In this document: one piece after another, positions 56,668-64,000 of the stretch
How the letters are laid out: each line of letters opens with the position of its first letter
How positions within the stretch are numbered: the first letter of the stretch is position 1
NCBI RefSeq assembly: GCF_035609205.1
Contig: NZ_CP141184.1
Coordinates: 3,500,501-3,564,500 of the forward strand
Length of the DNA stretch: 64,000 bases
Reading direction: 5' to 3'
Source: Hymenobacter sp. GOD-10R
Lineage (GTDB): Bacteria; Bacteroidota; Bacteroidia; Cytophagales; Hymenobacteraceae
Position numbers and translations under genes: made by a program
The notes under the pieces: generated by a model
Told to the model about the DNA's origin: nothing
The model's input: only the letters and a program-made list of their open reading frames with translations
Database searches by the model: none

Positions 56668-57171
56668 ATGAAAACGATTGCCGATTTGCTGCTCCTAGGT
56701 GACCCACGGCTTTACGAAACGTGCGACCCAGTACTGGAAGCTGACTTACCGCAAGTAGCCGGCTGGGTGGCCGACTTGCACGCCGTGATGGAGGATATTC
56801 GAGCAACGTACCACTTTGGCCGGGGCATTGCGGCTCCTCAGCTAGGTATCATGAAGCGCCTCGTTTACCTTAACATCGACCGGCCGCTAGTGCTGCTCAA
56901 TCCGGAGCTAGTGCAACTCAGCGAGGCCACCTTCGCCCTCTGGGATGACTGCATGAGCTTCCCCAACCTGCTGGTGCGCGTGCAACGCCACGAAGCACTA
57001 ACCGTGCGCTACCGCGATGAGCACTGGCAGGAACAAACCTGGCGGATAGACGACCGCGCCCTCGCGGAACTGCTCCAACACGAATGCGACCACCTCGACG
57101 GCGTTCTGTGCACCATGCGTGCTATCGATGGTCAATCATTCAAGTGGCGCCCTACTCCGCAAGCTAGCTAG
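56668..57171 (+). CDS. Peptide deformylase, divergent paralogue
   Basis: From the ATG at 56668 (MKTIADLLLLGDPRLYETCD) the protein is 167 residues. All three deformylase motifs are recognisable: GRGIAAPQLG for motif I, WDDCMSFPNL for motif II (EGCLS in standard enzymes, Cys kept) and LLQHECDHLDGVL for motif III (HExxH). The Cys and two His would hold the catalytic metal. The changed motif II places it with a divergent deformylase group rather than the housekeeping type. Removal of N-formyl groups is likely, but another small-molecule deformylase role is possible. Confidence 0.85.
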   Translation: MKTIADLLLLGDPRLYETCDPVLEADLPQVAGWVADLHAVMEDIRATYHFGRGIAAPQLGIMKRLVYLNIDRPLVLLNPELVQLSEATFALWDDCMSFPNLLVRVQRHEALTVRYRDEHWQEQTWRIDDRALAELLQHECDHLDGVLCTMRAIDGQSFKWRPTPQAS

Positions 57172-57247
57172 CCCAGCCCAAAGCCACCCGCAAGGCTAGG
57201 TGACGTTAAGCAAGGCTAGCGCAAAGACTGCGCAAGGGGCAGCCTGG

Positions 57248-58651
57248 CTACTCGTGCCGCACCTTGCACAAGGTGCTCTGACCATCCACTACCAGTTGCA
57301 GCAAATACAAACCCGCGGGCAACGTGGGCAGCTTGTCTAGGGTGCAAACGCCGGTGCTTAGCTCATCGACGGTGAACGGGTGACGGCTCAGCACTTGGCC
57401 AGTCAGGCTCAATAGTCGGGCCTCGCCGCTTTCCCCAGCTGTTGTAGATAGCGTGAGCGTTAGGGTTTGCGCAAAGGGATTGGGAAAGGTTTCTACCGAT
57501 TGGCTCGCTCCCGTTGAGACAACCTCCACGGGCGAGTAGGCGCTCGTACCGTCAACGTCGATTTGGTGCAGGCGGTAGTACGTGATGCCCGATGTCGTAG
57601 GACGATGTTGGAACGCATAGTCGGTGCTGGTGCTCACGGTGCCAGCGGCGGGCACCTCGCCCACGGGCACGAAGGTGTGGCCGTCGGAGCTAGCTTCTAC
57701 CACAAACTTCTCGGCATTTTGCTCACTGGCGGTGCGCCACGCAAGGTGCACTTGTCCACTGGCCTGCGTGCGGCCTCGGAAATACGTCAACTCCACCGGC
57801 AAGACCGTTAGTGCTTGGGAGTTGTAAGCTACGAACGCCACGTCGCTGCTGCCACTTAGCTTCACCTGAAACTTGGCAATGCGGTTGTAGTCGGCCGGCA
57901 CGATGCCAAAGTCGGAGAAGTCGGCGGTCCACAGACGCAGGTCGCGGGGCGTTTTGGTAAAGCTCCCTGCCAATGTCATTGGGCTCTGCGAGCCTTCGTA
58001 GAAGTCGGCCATCCATCGGCCTACAACCGGAAAGCTACTGCTGTAGGTAACCGTAACGGCTTTGCCCACCACCACATCGTTGGCATCCAGAAAGCTGTAC
58101 ACATCTGACGAACCCGCAGGGTCGGCGAACTGCGTCACCAAAATGTCGGGCACGCCATCGTTGATAGCGGCTTGCTGCACCTCGCCAGCGGTAAACGTGA
58201 GCAGGCCCGCAGGGATATTAGCTACCCCAGTACCTATATCGAGGCCGTTAGGGCCATCGGTGAGGTAACGGGCTAGGTCGCGCACAGGCGGCGGACTACT
58301 TGGCCCGTTATCAACTTTATCGTAGAGCTGCCCGAGCCCAACCTTGGTAAGCGAAGTAGGAGCGGCACTGATGGCTGACACGGGCAAAGCGCGATACTTC
58401 CCTGGTTTGAACGTGAGGCTAGCTTTTGTGAGTCGCGCGTCGCTTACGCCAGTTGAGTAGCGAATGCCGTTCGCCGAAAAAGCCAGTAGATAATGGGAGC
58501 TGTCAGGCAGGATAGCACTTACATTGCCGCTGCCGCTTTGCCAGATGCCTCGATATGTGGTAACAATTTCCGTTACGTAGTTGATGCTTTGGGCACGTGC
58601 CCCAACTGCCAAGCCTAGTAAACCTAGGCCCAGTATCATTTTTCTAATCAT
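57248..58651 (-). CDS. Secreted protein with T9SS C-terminal sorting domain
   Basis: The 467-residue protein has a signal peptide (to VGARAQS), then a domain of about 270 residues of unknown function with repeated VSDARLTKASLTFKPG-like strands. A segment VELTYFRGRTQASGQVHLAW with the SEQNAEKFVVEASSDG pattern follows, and is typical of the domain that precedes sorting tails in Bacteroidota. The type A sorting domain follows (ETFPNPFAQTLTLTL to LCKVRHE). It is a cargo of the type IX secretion system; what the N-terminal domain binds is unknown. Confidence 0.85.
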   Translation of the reverse strand: MIRKMILGLGLLGLAVGARAQSINYVTEIVTTYRGIWQSGSGNVSAILPDSSHYLLAFSANGIRYSTGVSDARLTKASLTFKPGKYRALPVSAISAAPTSLTKVGLGQLYDKVDNGPSSPPPVRDLARYLTDGPNGLDIGTGVANIPAGLLTFTAGEVQQAAINDGVPDILVTQFADPAGSSDVYSFLDANDVVVGKAVTVTYSSSFPVVGRWMADFYEGSQSPMTLAGSFTKTPRDLRLWTADFSDFGIVPADYNRIAKFQVKLSGSSDVAFVAYNSQALTVLPVELTYFRGRTQASGQVHLAWRTASEQNAEKFVVEASSDGHTFVPVGEVPAAGTVSTSTDYAFQHRPTTSGITYYRLHQIDVDGTSAYSPVEVVSTGASQSVETFPNPFAQTLTLTLSTTAGESGEARLLSLTGQVLSRHPFTVDELSTGVCTLDKLPTLPAGLYLLQLVVDGQSTLCKVRHE

Positions 58652-58973
58652 AAGTCTTCCCCCAACGGGCTATAAACCAATAGGAACGCTTGAAAAATAG
58701 CGGGTGGGAGGCAGAGAGAGGCGCAGCTAGCTGAAAACAGCGAAAAGACTGAATTGTACTCTACCCATTTCAGGTGACTTACTTTCAGCAAGACAAAGGT
58801 AGATACATAGAATATTTCTATTTATTGGAATAATTGTCTATAAATAAGAATGTAGCAAACCCGCTAAAATCTATGCCAGTAAAATGGGTTGGAATAGGGT
58901 TCGGGAAGTGAGCATAGCTGCAGAAACCCCAGGTAGGGATGTACCAATTTGAGAAATCCAAAGTAGCTTGCGT
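58652..58973. other. Intergenic spacer
   Basis: About 320 bases between two minus-strand genes, AT-rich around 58800-58860, likely carrying the promoter of the T9SS cargo gene. No gene or clear hairpin was seen. Confidence 0.4.
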
Positions 58974-60002
58974 TTAGGGCTTGCCCGTGAAACCCTGCGT
59001 CAACGTATTGATACGACACAACCACGAACCAGTAGCCAGGTACAGCGTGCGGCCATCGTCGCCCCAGGCGCAGTTGGCCACCACCTCGCCCGGGTCGATG
59101 GTACCTAGGTGCTGACCCTGCGGGGACAGCACCACCACGCCACCAACGCCCGCCGCCCACACATTGCCCTGCCGATCTACCTTCAGGCCATCGGGCACTT
59201 CTTTGAACCGCACTTTCGGCAACGTGCTCATGTCGAAGAACACGCGGCTTTTCCCAAGCTTTCCATTCGAGCGCACCTCGTAGGCCATAATCACGGGGCG
59301 TAGCGAGTCGGCATTGGAAATGTAGAGCGTGCGGCCGTCGGGAGTAAAAGCTAGGCCGTTGGCTTTACTTAACTCACTGATTTCCTGTGTCACCTTGCCG
59401 TCGGGCGCGAGGCGGTATACGCCGCTCACGTTAATTTCGCGAAGCGGATCTTTGTCTTGCTCGGGTAAACCAAATGGCGGATCGGTGAAGTAGATCTGCT
59501 GGGAAGTTGGGTGGGCCAGCACGTCGTTGGGGCTGTTGTAACGCTTGCCTTGGTAGTTGTCGGTGAGGGTGCGTTTGCCGCTTTTGCCGGCAAGTGGCAG
59601 GCTTGCTAGGCGCCGGTCGCCATGCTCGCAGATGAGCAAATTGCCGCGGCCATCGAGAGCTAGGCCGTTGCTGCCGGGCTCTTTGCTGTAAGGCATTCGA
59701 CCCGTGTAGCCGCTTTTCTCCACAAACTTCGACAGGCCATATTTCGCCGACCATCGGTAAATCGTCCGCTCCTTAGTGTCGGAGAATAGCAACATGCTGC
59801 TATCGGGCACCCACACAGGGCCTTCAATGTGGTCGAAACCAGCCGCCACGATTTCGATTTTGGCATCGGGAGCAAGCACCTGATCCAACCCCGGGGCCTG
59901 CCGCACGACGCGACCCGTAGTGGTGAATGAAGCAGTCTGGGCGTAACCGTGAGTCGCCGCGACACACAGCAACGAGCTAAAAAACAAGGCATTAAAACGC
60001 AT
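58974..60002 (-). CDS. SMP-30/gluconolactonase/LRE family protein, secreted
   Basis: The 342-residue protein has a signal peptide (to HGYAQT) and a six-bladed propeller. Typical blade phrases are DHIEGPVWVPDSSMLLFSDT (metal-binding Glu), EPGSNGLALDGRGNLLICEHGDRR, YNSPNDVLAHPTSQQIYFTD (Asn and Asp metal ligands) and ANGLAFTPDGRTLYISNAD. These enzymes open sugar lactones in the periplasm. It is divergent from a yellow/MRJP propeller gene across a spacer with nested palindromes. Confidence 0.92.
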   Translation of the reverse strand: MRFNALFFSSLLCVAATHGYAQTASFTTTGRVVRQAPGLDQVLAPDAKIEIVAAGFDHIEGPVWVPDSSMLLFSDTKERTIYRWSAKYGLSKFVEKSGYTGRMPYSKEPGSNGLALDGRGNLLICEHGDRRLASLPLAGKSGKRTLTDNYQGKRYNSPNDVLAHPTSQQIYFTDPPFGLPEQDKDPLREINVSGVYRLAPDGKVTQEISELSKANGLAFTPDGRTLYISNADSLRPVIMAYEVRSNGKLGKSRVFFDMSTLPKVRFKEVPDGLKVDRQGNVWAAGVGGVVVLSPQGQHLGTIDPGEVVANCAWGDDGRTLYLATGSWLCRINTLTQGFTGKP

Positions 60003-60026
60003 GATAGACCTAGGTTAGCGGGCTCC

Positions 60027-60126
60027 GCTAGCCTGGGCGCCCGGCTGTTCTACCCACGGTGCAGGGCGAAGGTTGCTTTCCGTTAGCCCAACCTTCGCCG
60101 GAAGCCGGGCGTAGGCACAGGCTAGC
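60027..60126. promoter_or_regulatory. Nested ~100-bp palindrome in the divergent SMP-30 / MRJP promoter region
   Basis: Three inverted-repeat pairs are nested: GCTAGCCTG (60027-60035) with 60118-60126, GCCCGGCT (60039-60046) with 60103-60110, and GGCGAAGGTTG (60065-60075) with 60089-60099. All arms are perfect. The whole block lies between the two divergent start codons, so it could be a cruciform, a shared operator or a small mobile palindrome. Confidence 0.6.
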
Positions 60127-60175
60127 TACCGCACCACTGCGGCAGCTGTTTGGCTGCTAACAGCCTGCTTCCTGC

Positions 60176-61258
60176 ATGAAAAAAATATTTTTATTCTTCC
60201 TTTTTGGCGGCATGCTCGCTAGCGCGTCGGCTTTTGCCCAATCAGCAGAAGTGCCACTAGAAGAAGTAGCGCAGTTTGGTCGCCACCAGCCCATTGGCGT
60301 GGCCGTGTCGCAGCAGGGGCGCATTTTTGTGACCTTTCCTAAGAAGAAAAAAGACTTCGATTATTCCTTGGCGGAAATCGTGAACGGGCAACGTCGCCCC
60401 TACCCCGACGCCACTTGGAATCAGTGGGACTCGACCCAAGCCACCACGCGCTTCGTGAACGTGCAGGCCTTGTTTGTGGACCAGAATGACGCACTCTGGG
60501 TACTCGACCCGGCCAACCCCGAGGATGAAGCCCCCGTGCTAGACGGCATCAAGCTGCTGAAAATCAACCTGGCGACGAATAAGGTGGAGCGCATCTACCG
60601 GTTTGAGGACCTGCCCCGCGAGCGGTCGGGCCTCAACGATGTGCGCGTGGATGTGAAAGCGCAAGTAGCTTACCTCTCCGACCCCAAGCTCGCCGCTATC
60701 GTGGTGCTCGACCTGCGTACGGGCAAGAGCCGCTTGGTGCTGCAAGGCCATAAGTCGGTGATGGCGGCGCCGGGTTTCGTGCTGCGCATCGACGGCAAGG
60801 AAGTGAAAGACAAAAACGGGAAGCCCTTCAGCAGCAACGTCAATGGCATTGCTCTCACCCACGACTACCGCTACTTCTATTACCGGGCCATCAATCAAAC
60901 CAAGCTCTACCGCATCGAGACGCAGTATTTGCGCAACGCGGCGCTGCCCGCCGCCGAGGTGGCCAAGCACGTGGAGGAAGTGGGTGAAACCGGCATTTCG
61001 CACGGCATGATTGCCGACCAAGCCGGCAATGTGTACCTCACCGATTCACCCAACCACGCCGTGCGCCGCGTGACGCCAGCAGGCCGACTCGAAACAGTTG
61101 CCAAAGACGGTCGTCTGCATTGGCCCGACTCCTTCGGCCTAGGCCCCGATGGCTACCTCTACCTCACGGCGGCCCAAATTAACCGTACGGCAAAGTGGAA
61201 TAACGGCCAGGATCTGGTGGAATATCCTTTCCGCCTCTACCGGATGAAGCTACGATAA
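60176..61258 (+). CDS. Major royal jelly / yellow-family (L-dopachrome tautomerase-related) secreted protein
   Basis: The 360-residue protein has a signal peptide (to ASAFAQS). The start EEVAQFGRHQPIGVAVSQQGRIFVTFP and the phrases FVNVQALFVDQNDALWVLDP, LNDVRVDVKAQVAYLSD, NGIALTHDYRYFYYRAINQTKLYRI and THGMI-like ISHGMIADQAGNVYLTD are those of bacterial MRJP/yellow-type propellers. Their biochemical role in bacteria is unclear; some may bind or convert small aromatic molecules. It is divergent from the SMP-30 gene, which has a related propeller fold. Confidence 0.88.
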   Translation: MKKIFLFFLFGGMLASASAFAQSAEVPLEEVAQFGRHQPIGVAVSQQGRIFVTFPKKKKDFDYSLAEIVNGQRRPYPDATWNQWDSTQATTRFVNVQALFVDQNDALWVLDPANPEDEAPVLDGIKLLKINLATNKVERIYRFEDLPRERSGLNDVRVDVKAQVAYLSDPKLAAIVVLDLRTGKSRLVLQGHKSVMAAPGFVLRIDGKEVKDKNGKPFSSNVNGIALTHDYRYFYYRAINQTKLYRIETQYLRNAALPAAEVAKHVEEVGETGISHGMIADQAGNVYLTDSPNHAVRRVTPAGRLETVAKDGRLHWPDSFGLGPDGYLYLTAAQINRTAKWNNGQDLVEYPFRLYRMKLR

Positions 61259-61318
61259 GCAGCTCATCTGCAACAATCTAATCTGAATTTCTAAGCGCTT
61301 GCGCCTTGCCTTTTTCTA

Positions 61319-62248
61319 ATGCATCGAACCCTAGAACTTACTATACCCTCTACCGCCACCGATTCTCTTCAGCAAGAGCTAGCTTCGCTGGATTCCGTTA
61401 TTGGCCTAAGCTTACAACGTGGCGCTTCGCTCAAACCCGTCGGTGATGTGCTTACGGTGCACGTGCTCAACCGAGGCGCCGATGAGGTACTGCGCCGAGC
61501 CCGCGCCGCCGTGCAGAAGCGCGAAGATCTGAGCGTCGTCACGAGTGAGGTAGCTAGCTTCATTTCGCCTGCCGACCACCACGCCGTAGATGATGACCGC
61601 GACGAAGCCATTTGGGAGGAAATGGAAAGCGGTCTGCGCCACCAAGGCCGTATCACTACCAACTATTTAGTACTCATGGGGCTAGGTGGTATCATTGCTG
61701 CCATCGGGCTCGTATCCGATCCAGTGCCGCAGGCCGTCGCCTTCGTTGCATCGGCCATCATTGCGCCCGGCTTCGATCCTATGACGAAAGTACCGCTGGG
61801 CTTGGTGCTCCAGCGCTGGGTTCTGGTGTGGCACGGCCTGAAATCAGCTTTTGCAGGGTATGCGGTCCTCATTGCCGCATCGGCAGCCACGATGGCCGCG
61901 CTCATTGCCACCGGCGAAACGGATGCTACGGCTTTGGCGACCAACAGTGAAGTAGAACACTTGATGCACCCCAAGCTGACGGAACTCCTGGTGGCAGCGG
62001 CCGGGGCACTGGCGGGCGTGGTTATGTTGGCCGCATTCCGTCGCAGCTTCCAGGCCGGGCCTCTTATTGCCATGGCCTTCATTCCGGCGGCAGCCCTCAT
62101 CGGCGCGGGCTTAGTTGTGGGTCGCCCCGACCTAGCAGTAGAAGGCTTGGAACGGTTTGGCGCCGACTGGGGCTTTATTGTAAGCTTGGGGGTGCCATTC
62201 TTATGGCTAAAGCAACGCTTTCTGCACCGCCGGCAGCCCTTGGTGTAA
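61319..62248 (+). CDS. DUF389 family membrane protein
   Basis: The 309-residue protein has a soluble N-terminal domain (about 1-100, ELTIPSTATDSLQQELASLD) with an ACT-like pattern. Membrane helices follow from about residue 115 (TTNYLVLMGLGGIIAAIGLVSDP, AVAFVASAIIAPGFDPM), the second being the hallmark of DUF389. Further helices run to about residue 300. Function unknown; transport is suspected for the family. It follows the MRJP gene by 60 bases in the same direction and may share its transcript. Confidence 0.82.
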   Translation: MHRTLELTIPSTATDSLQQELASLDSVIGLSLQRGASLKPVGDVLTVHVLNRGADEVLRRARAAVQKREDLSVVTSEVASFISPADHHAVDDDRDEAIWEEMESGLRHQGRITTNYLVLMGLGGIIAAIGLVSDPVPQAVAFVASAIIAPGFDPMTKVPLGLVLQRWVLVWHGLKSAFAGYAVLIAASAATMAALIATGETDATALATNSEVEHLMHPKLTELLVAAAGALAGVVMLAAFRRSFQAGPLIAMAFIPAAALIGAGLVVGRPDLAVEGLERFGADWGFIVSLGVPFLWLKQRFLHRRQPLV

Positions 62249-62261
62249 GGTACCTAGGTCT

Positions 62262-62319
62262 ACATTGTCCCGCATAAAAAAGCCCCTCGCGCGAGGGGCT
62301 TTTTTATGCGGGACAATGT
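62262..62319. terminator. 58-bp perfect palindrome, bidirectional terminator
   Basis: Two 29-base arms meet without a loop (62262-62290 and 62291-62319), containing AAAAAAGCCCCTCGC and its complement. The inner part is a classic intrinsic terminator in both directions between convergent genes; the outer ACATTGTCCCGCAT arms extend it. Confidence 0.9.
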
Positions 62320-62330
62320 GTGTTTGAGGA

Positions 62331-63212
62331 TTATGACAACAGGTCGTGGGCGCTAGTCCAGGATAGCTGCGGATAGCGGCTGTTGTTAAGCGGCTCGTTT
62401 TGCACGCCCATCATGCTAAGCACATACTGCATTTGCTGCCAAGCCGGGTAAAGCTCCTGCTCGCCTTCAGGGTGGGCAGCGCGGACCTGCTGGATGCGCG
62501 AAGCTAGCTCGTCGCGTCCGCCTAGGCGAACCAGTTCAAACGGCGTTTTGTGTACCGCAGCGGCCACGGCGGCCAGTTCCGCTGGGCTAATTTGGAAGCT
62601 AGCAATCCGCAAGAACCGGGGCGTATGCGCATCCAAGGCGGCCGCGGCCGTAAAGGCGGCGGTGTCGTCCATGGTGGTGAAATCAATGCGCCAATTGGCA
62701 TCTTCCCAGTAGCTCACGCGCTTTTGCTTGAAATCAAGCAGCGTCACGCCGTATTGCAGCAGGTCGGCGAAGGCTCCGTTGAGCACCGACGTGCTAGCAA
62801 TGGGCGCTTGATCCAGTCGCGCTCGAAACTCGCGGCGCAAATCGAAGTTGCGGTTGTCGCCGGCCGGAAGCTTGGTGAAGTCGCTCGAAAAGTCAGAGGG
62901 AATGAAGCGCGGCACGCCCGCCGCCACGGCCGCCGTTAGCAATGCGGTTTGCGTGTCGACAATCACATCGCGGAGACCTTGCAGCACCGACACTACGCAG
63001 GCGGCCCCTTGGCACGCTTGCGTGAGCTGGGCAATATCCGTCATGTCGACGGTGATAAGCTGCGCGCCTTGCTCGGTGAGCTGGGCTACTTTCGCCGGAT
63101 CGGCTTCGGCGCGTACCAGCGCGCGGACGGCGGCGCCCTGCGCCAATAAATTCTTGATCAGGCGGCCACCTAGGTTGCCGGTACCACCCGCGACTACTAT
63201 CGTCTGTTGCAT
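62331..63212 (-). CDS. NmrA/isoflavone-reductase-like NAD(P)-binding protein
   Basis: The 293-residue protein has the nucleotide loop VAGGTGNLGGRLIK at its start, followed by RALVRAEADPAK. The NmrA-type segment GVPRFIPSDFSSDF comes next, where isoflavone reductases have a catalytic Lys further on. There is no YxxxK pair of classical SDRs, so it is an atypical SDR. It may be a reductase or a redox sensor; the substrate is unknown. It is convergent with the DUF389 gene. Confidence 0.85.
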   Translation of the reverse strand: MQQTIVVAGGTGNLGGRLIKNLLAQGAAVRALVRAEADPAKVAQLTEQGAQLITVDMTDIAQLTQACQGAACVVSVLQGLRDVIVDTQTALLTAAVAAGVPRFIPSDFSSDFTKLPAGDNRNFDLRREFRARLDQAPIASTSVLNGAFADLLQYGVTLLDFKQKRVSYWEDANWRIDFTTMDDTAAFTAAAALDAHTPRFLRIASFQISPAELAAVAAAVHKTPFELVRLGGRDELASRIQQVRAAHPEGEQELYPAWQQMQYVLSMMGVQNEPLNNSRYPQLSWTSAHDLLS

Positions 63213-63633
63213 GAGCTTGCTGCTGAGAGTGCTGTGCGTGAAAAGTCAACCCATTCGTTGCGTTGAAGTGCAGGCAAAGGTCTGGCAACGAACCACGACG
63301 GGCTCATCAGTACTTGCTCTCTTCTTACAGATTCTTGCTGTTCTCGCCGGGTGTATCCACGCGCGGCAATTCGCGCTAGCCTAGCTCCTCTCCGGCGGCT
63401 TTTGCTCCTGCTTTTACCTCCTGTTAGGCTTTCGCTACTGAAGGCGTTGATAGTCTTCACGAGGCATTCTGAGGCCAGCAATGCAGCGGCGCTCTAAACG
63501 GTCAGATTACGCCAAATGTTCGTTTTAGCCCTGGTTTGACCCAAATCATAACAACAACATTGCATAGCCTTAATACTGTCTTTACACCTCGAAGGAACCT
63601 TTGCGCATCCAAATTCACCCCTTCCTCATACCA
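63213..63633. other. Divergent intergenic region
   Basis: About 420 bases between the divergent NmrA-like and TonB receptor genes. An 8-bp inverted repeat TTCGTTGC (63254-63261) / GCAACGAA (63285-63292), about 45 bases upstream of the NmrA-like start, is a possible operator. No gene was supported. Confidence 0.4.
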
Positions 63634-64000
63634 ATGCGCAAAAGCTCTATTCTCTTTCCTATTTGTTGCGTCGCGCTCAGTCCGCACCTAGGTTTTGGTC
63701 AGTCGACCGACGCCTCTATTTCGGGCCGGGTTGTCGACGAAAAAGGCATCATGCTGCCGGGCGTCACCATTGTGGTGCGCAACGAAGCCACTGGTTTTCA
63801 GACCAACACTGTAACCAACGGCGAAGGTCGCTACTTCCTGCGCCAACTGCCCCTGGGCAAGCCTTACAGCGTGCGAGCCAGCTACATCGGCTCAGCTACG
63901 CAGGTCAAAAATGAGCTGGCCCTAAACCTAGGTGACCAACTCGCCGTCGACTTCAAGATGCAGCCCTCAACGGTGGGACTGAACGAAGTGGTGGTGCGCG
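63634..64000 (+). CDS. TonB-dependent receptor, 5' part only
   Basis: An ATG at 63634 opens a frame that runs to the window end without a stop (122 codons seen). The N-terminus MRKSSILFPICCVALSPHLG is a signal peptide ending GFGQS. Residues ~25-105 form a carboxypeptidase-regulatory-like domain (ASISGRVVDEKGIMLPGVTIV, TNGEGRYFLRQLPLG). The last visible segment GLNEVVVR is the usual lead into the plug domain of SusC- or OMP-type receptors. The subtype cannot be fixed without the rest. Confidence 0.85.
   Translation, partial: MRKSSILFPICCVALSPHLGFGQSTDASISGRVVDEKGIMLPGVTIVVRNEATGFQTNTVTNGEGRYFLRQLPLGKPYSVRASYIGSATQVKNELALNLGDQLAVDFKMQPSTVGLNEVVVR

Overview
The window looks like chromosomal DNA of a Cytophagales bacterium (Bacteroidota), most likely Hymenobacter or a close relative. 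The evidence is a SusC/SusD pair, three TonB-dependent receptors with carboxypeptidase-regulatory N-termini, type IX secretion C-terminal sorting domains, a histone-H1-like Lys/Ala-rich protein, weak Shine-Dalgarno sequences and promoter-like boxes of the Bacteroidota TTTG / TAnnTTTG kind. The DNA is GC-rich in genes and AT-rich in several spacers. It is unusually full of the tetranucleotide CTAG (CCTAGGT, AGCTAGC). No rRNA, tRNA, CRISPR array, transposase or prophage was seen.

Layout. 1-9000: secreted proteins on the minus strand. These are a beta-helix/PA14 protein cut by the window edge, a 1126-residue FG-GAP double-propeller protein with a T9SS tail, and a group of an astacin-like metalloprotease overlapped by a small beta-protein followed by a 133-residue protein of unknown function. 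9.4-17.2 kb: small membrane proteins, an AT-richer orphan gene, then housekeeping genes: holA, tyrS, an H1-like protein, an alpha-oxoamine synthase (candidate sphingolipid or sulfonolipid enzyme) and accC. 17.5-26.8 kb: a large PAS hybrid histidine kinase, a TonB-dependent receptor paired with a putative secreted zinc peptidase, and a LytTR regulator whose receiver lacks the phosphoacceptor Asp. 26.9-34.4 kb: an epimerase, a SusC/SusD pair with no linked glycosidase, and a secreted aspartyl protease with a PDZ domain. 34.5-46.5 kb: a divergent XRE regulator and a long plus-strand cluster: YbjN-like, PspA/IM30, YqiJ/NfeD-like, YqiK-type flotillin, DUF3592-like, a 1642-residue AAA ATPase, a second DUF3592 protein and a secreted DUF6683-like protein. 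46.7-64 kb: accessory metabolism: a Tat-type SDR, GH127, SGNH hydrolase, GH97, an outer-membrane barrel protein, a threonine-aldolase-like enzyme, NUDIX, a divergent peptide deformylase, a T9SS cargo protein, an SMP-30 lactonase, a yellow/MRJP protein, DUF389, an NmrA-type reductase and the start of another TonB receptor.

The strongest candidate for an under-described system is the 35.4-46.5 kb PspA/flotillin/giant-ATPase cluster, read as a membrane-stress or membrane-remodelling module behind a regulator whose S24-like domain has lost its catalytic residues. A second thread is regulatory DNA. Three copies of the palindrome ACGAA-N4-TTCGT lie in front of both the 21.5 kb receptor operon and the 26 kb LytTR gene. 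There are also several very long perfect inverted repeats (36-bp and 29-bp arms), mostly between convergent genes, and a nested ~100-bp palindrome in the divergent spacer at 60.0-60.1 kb.
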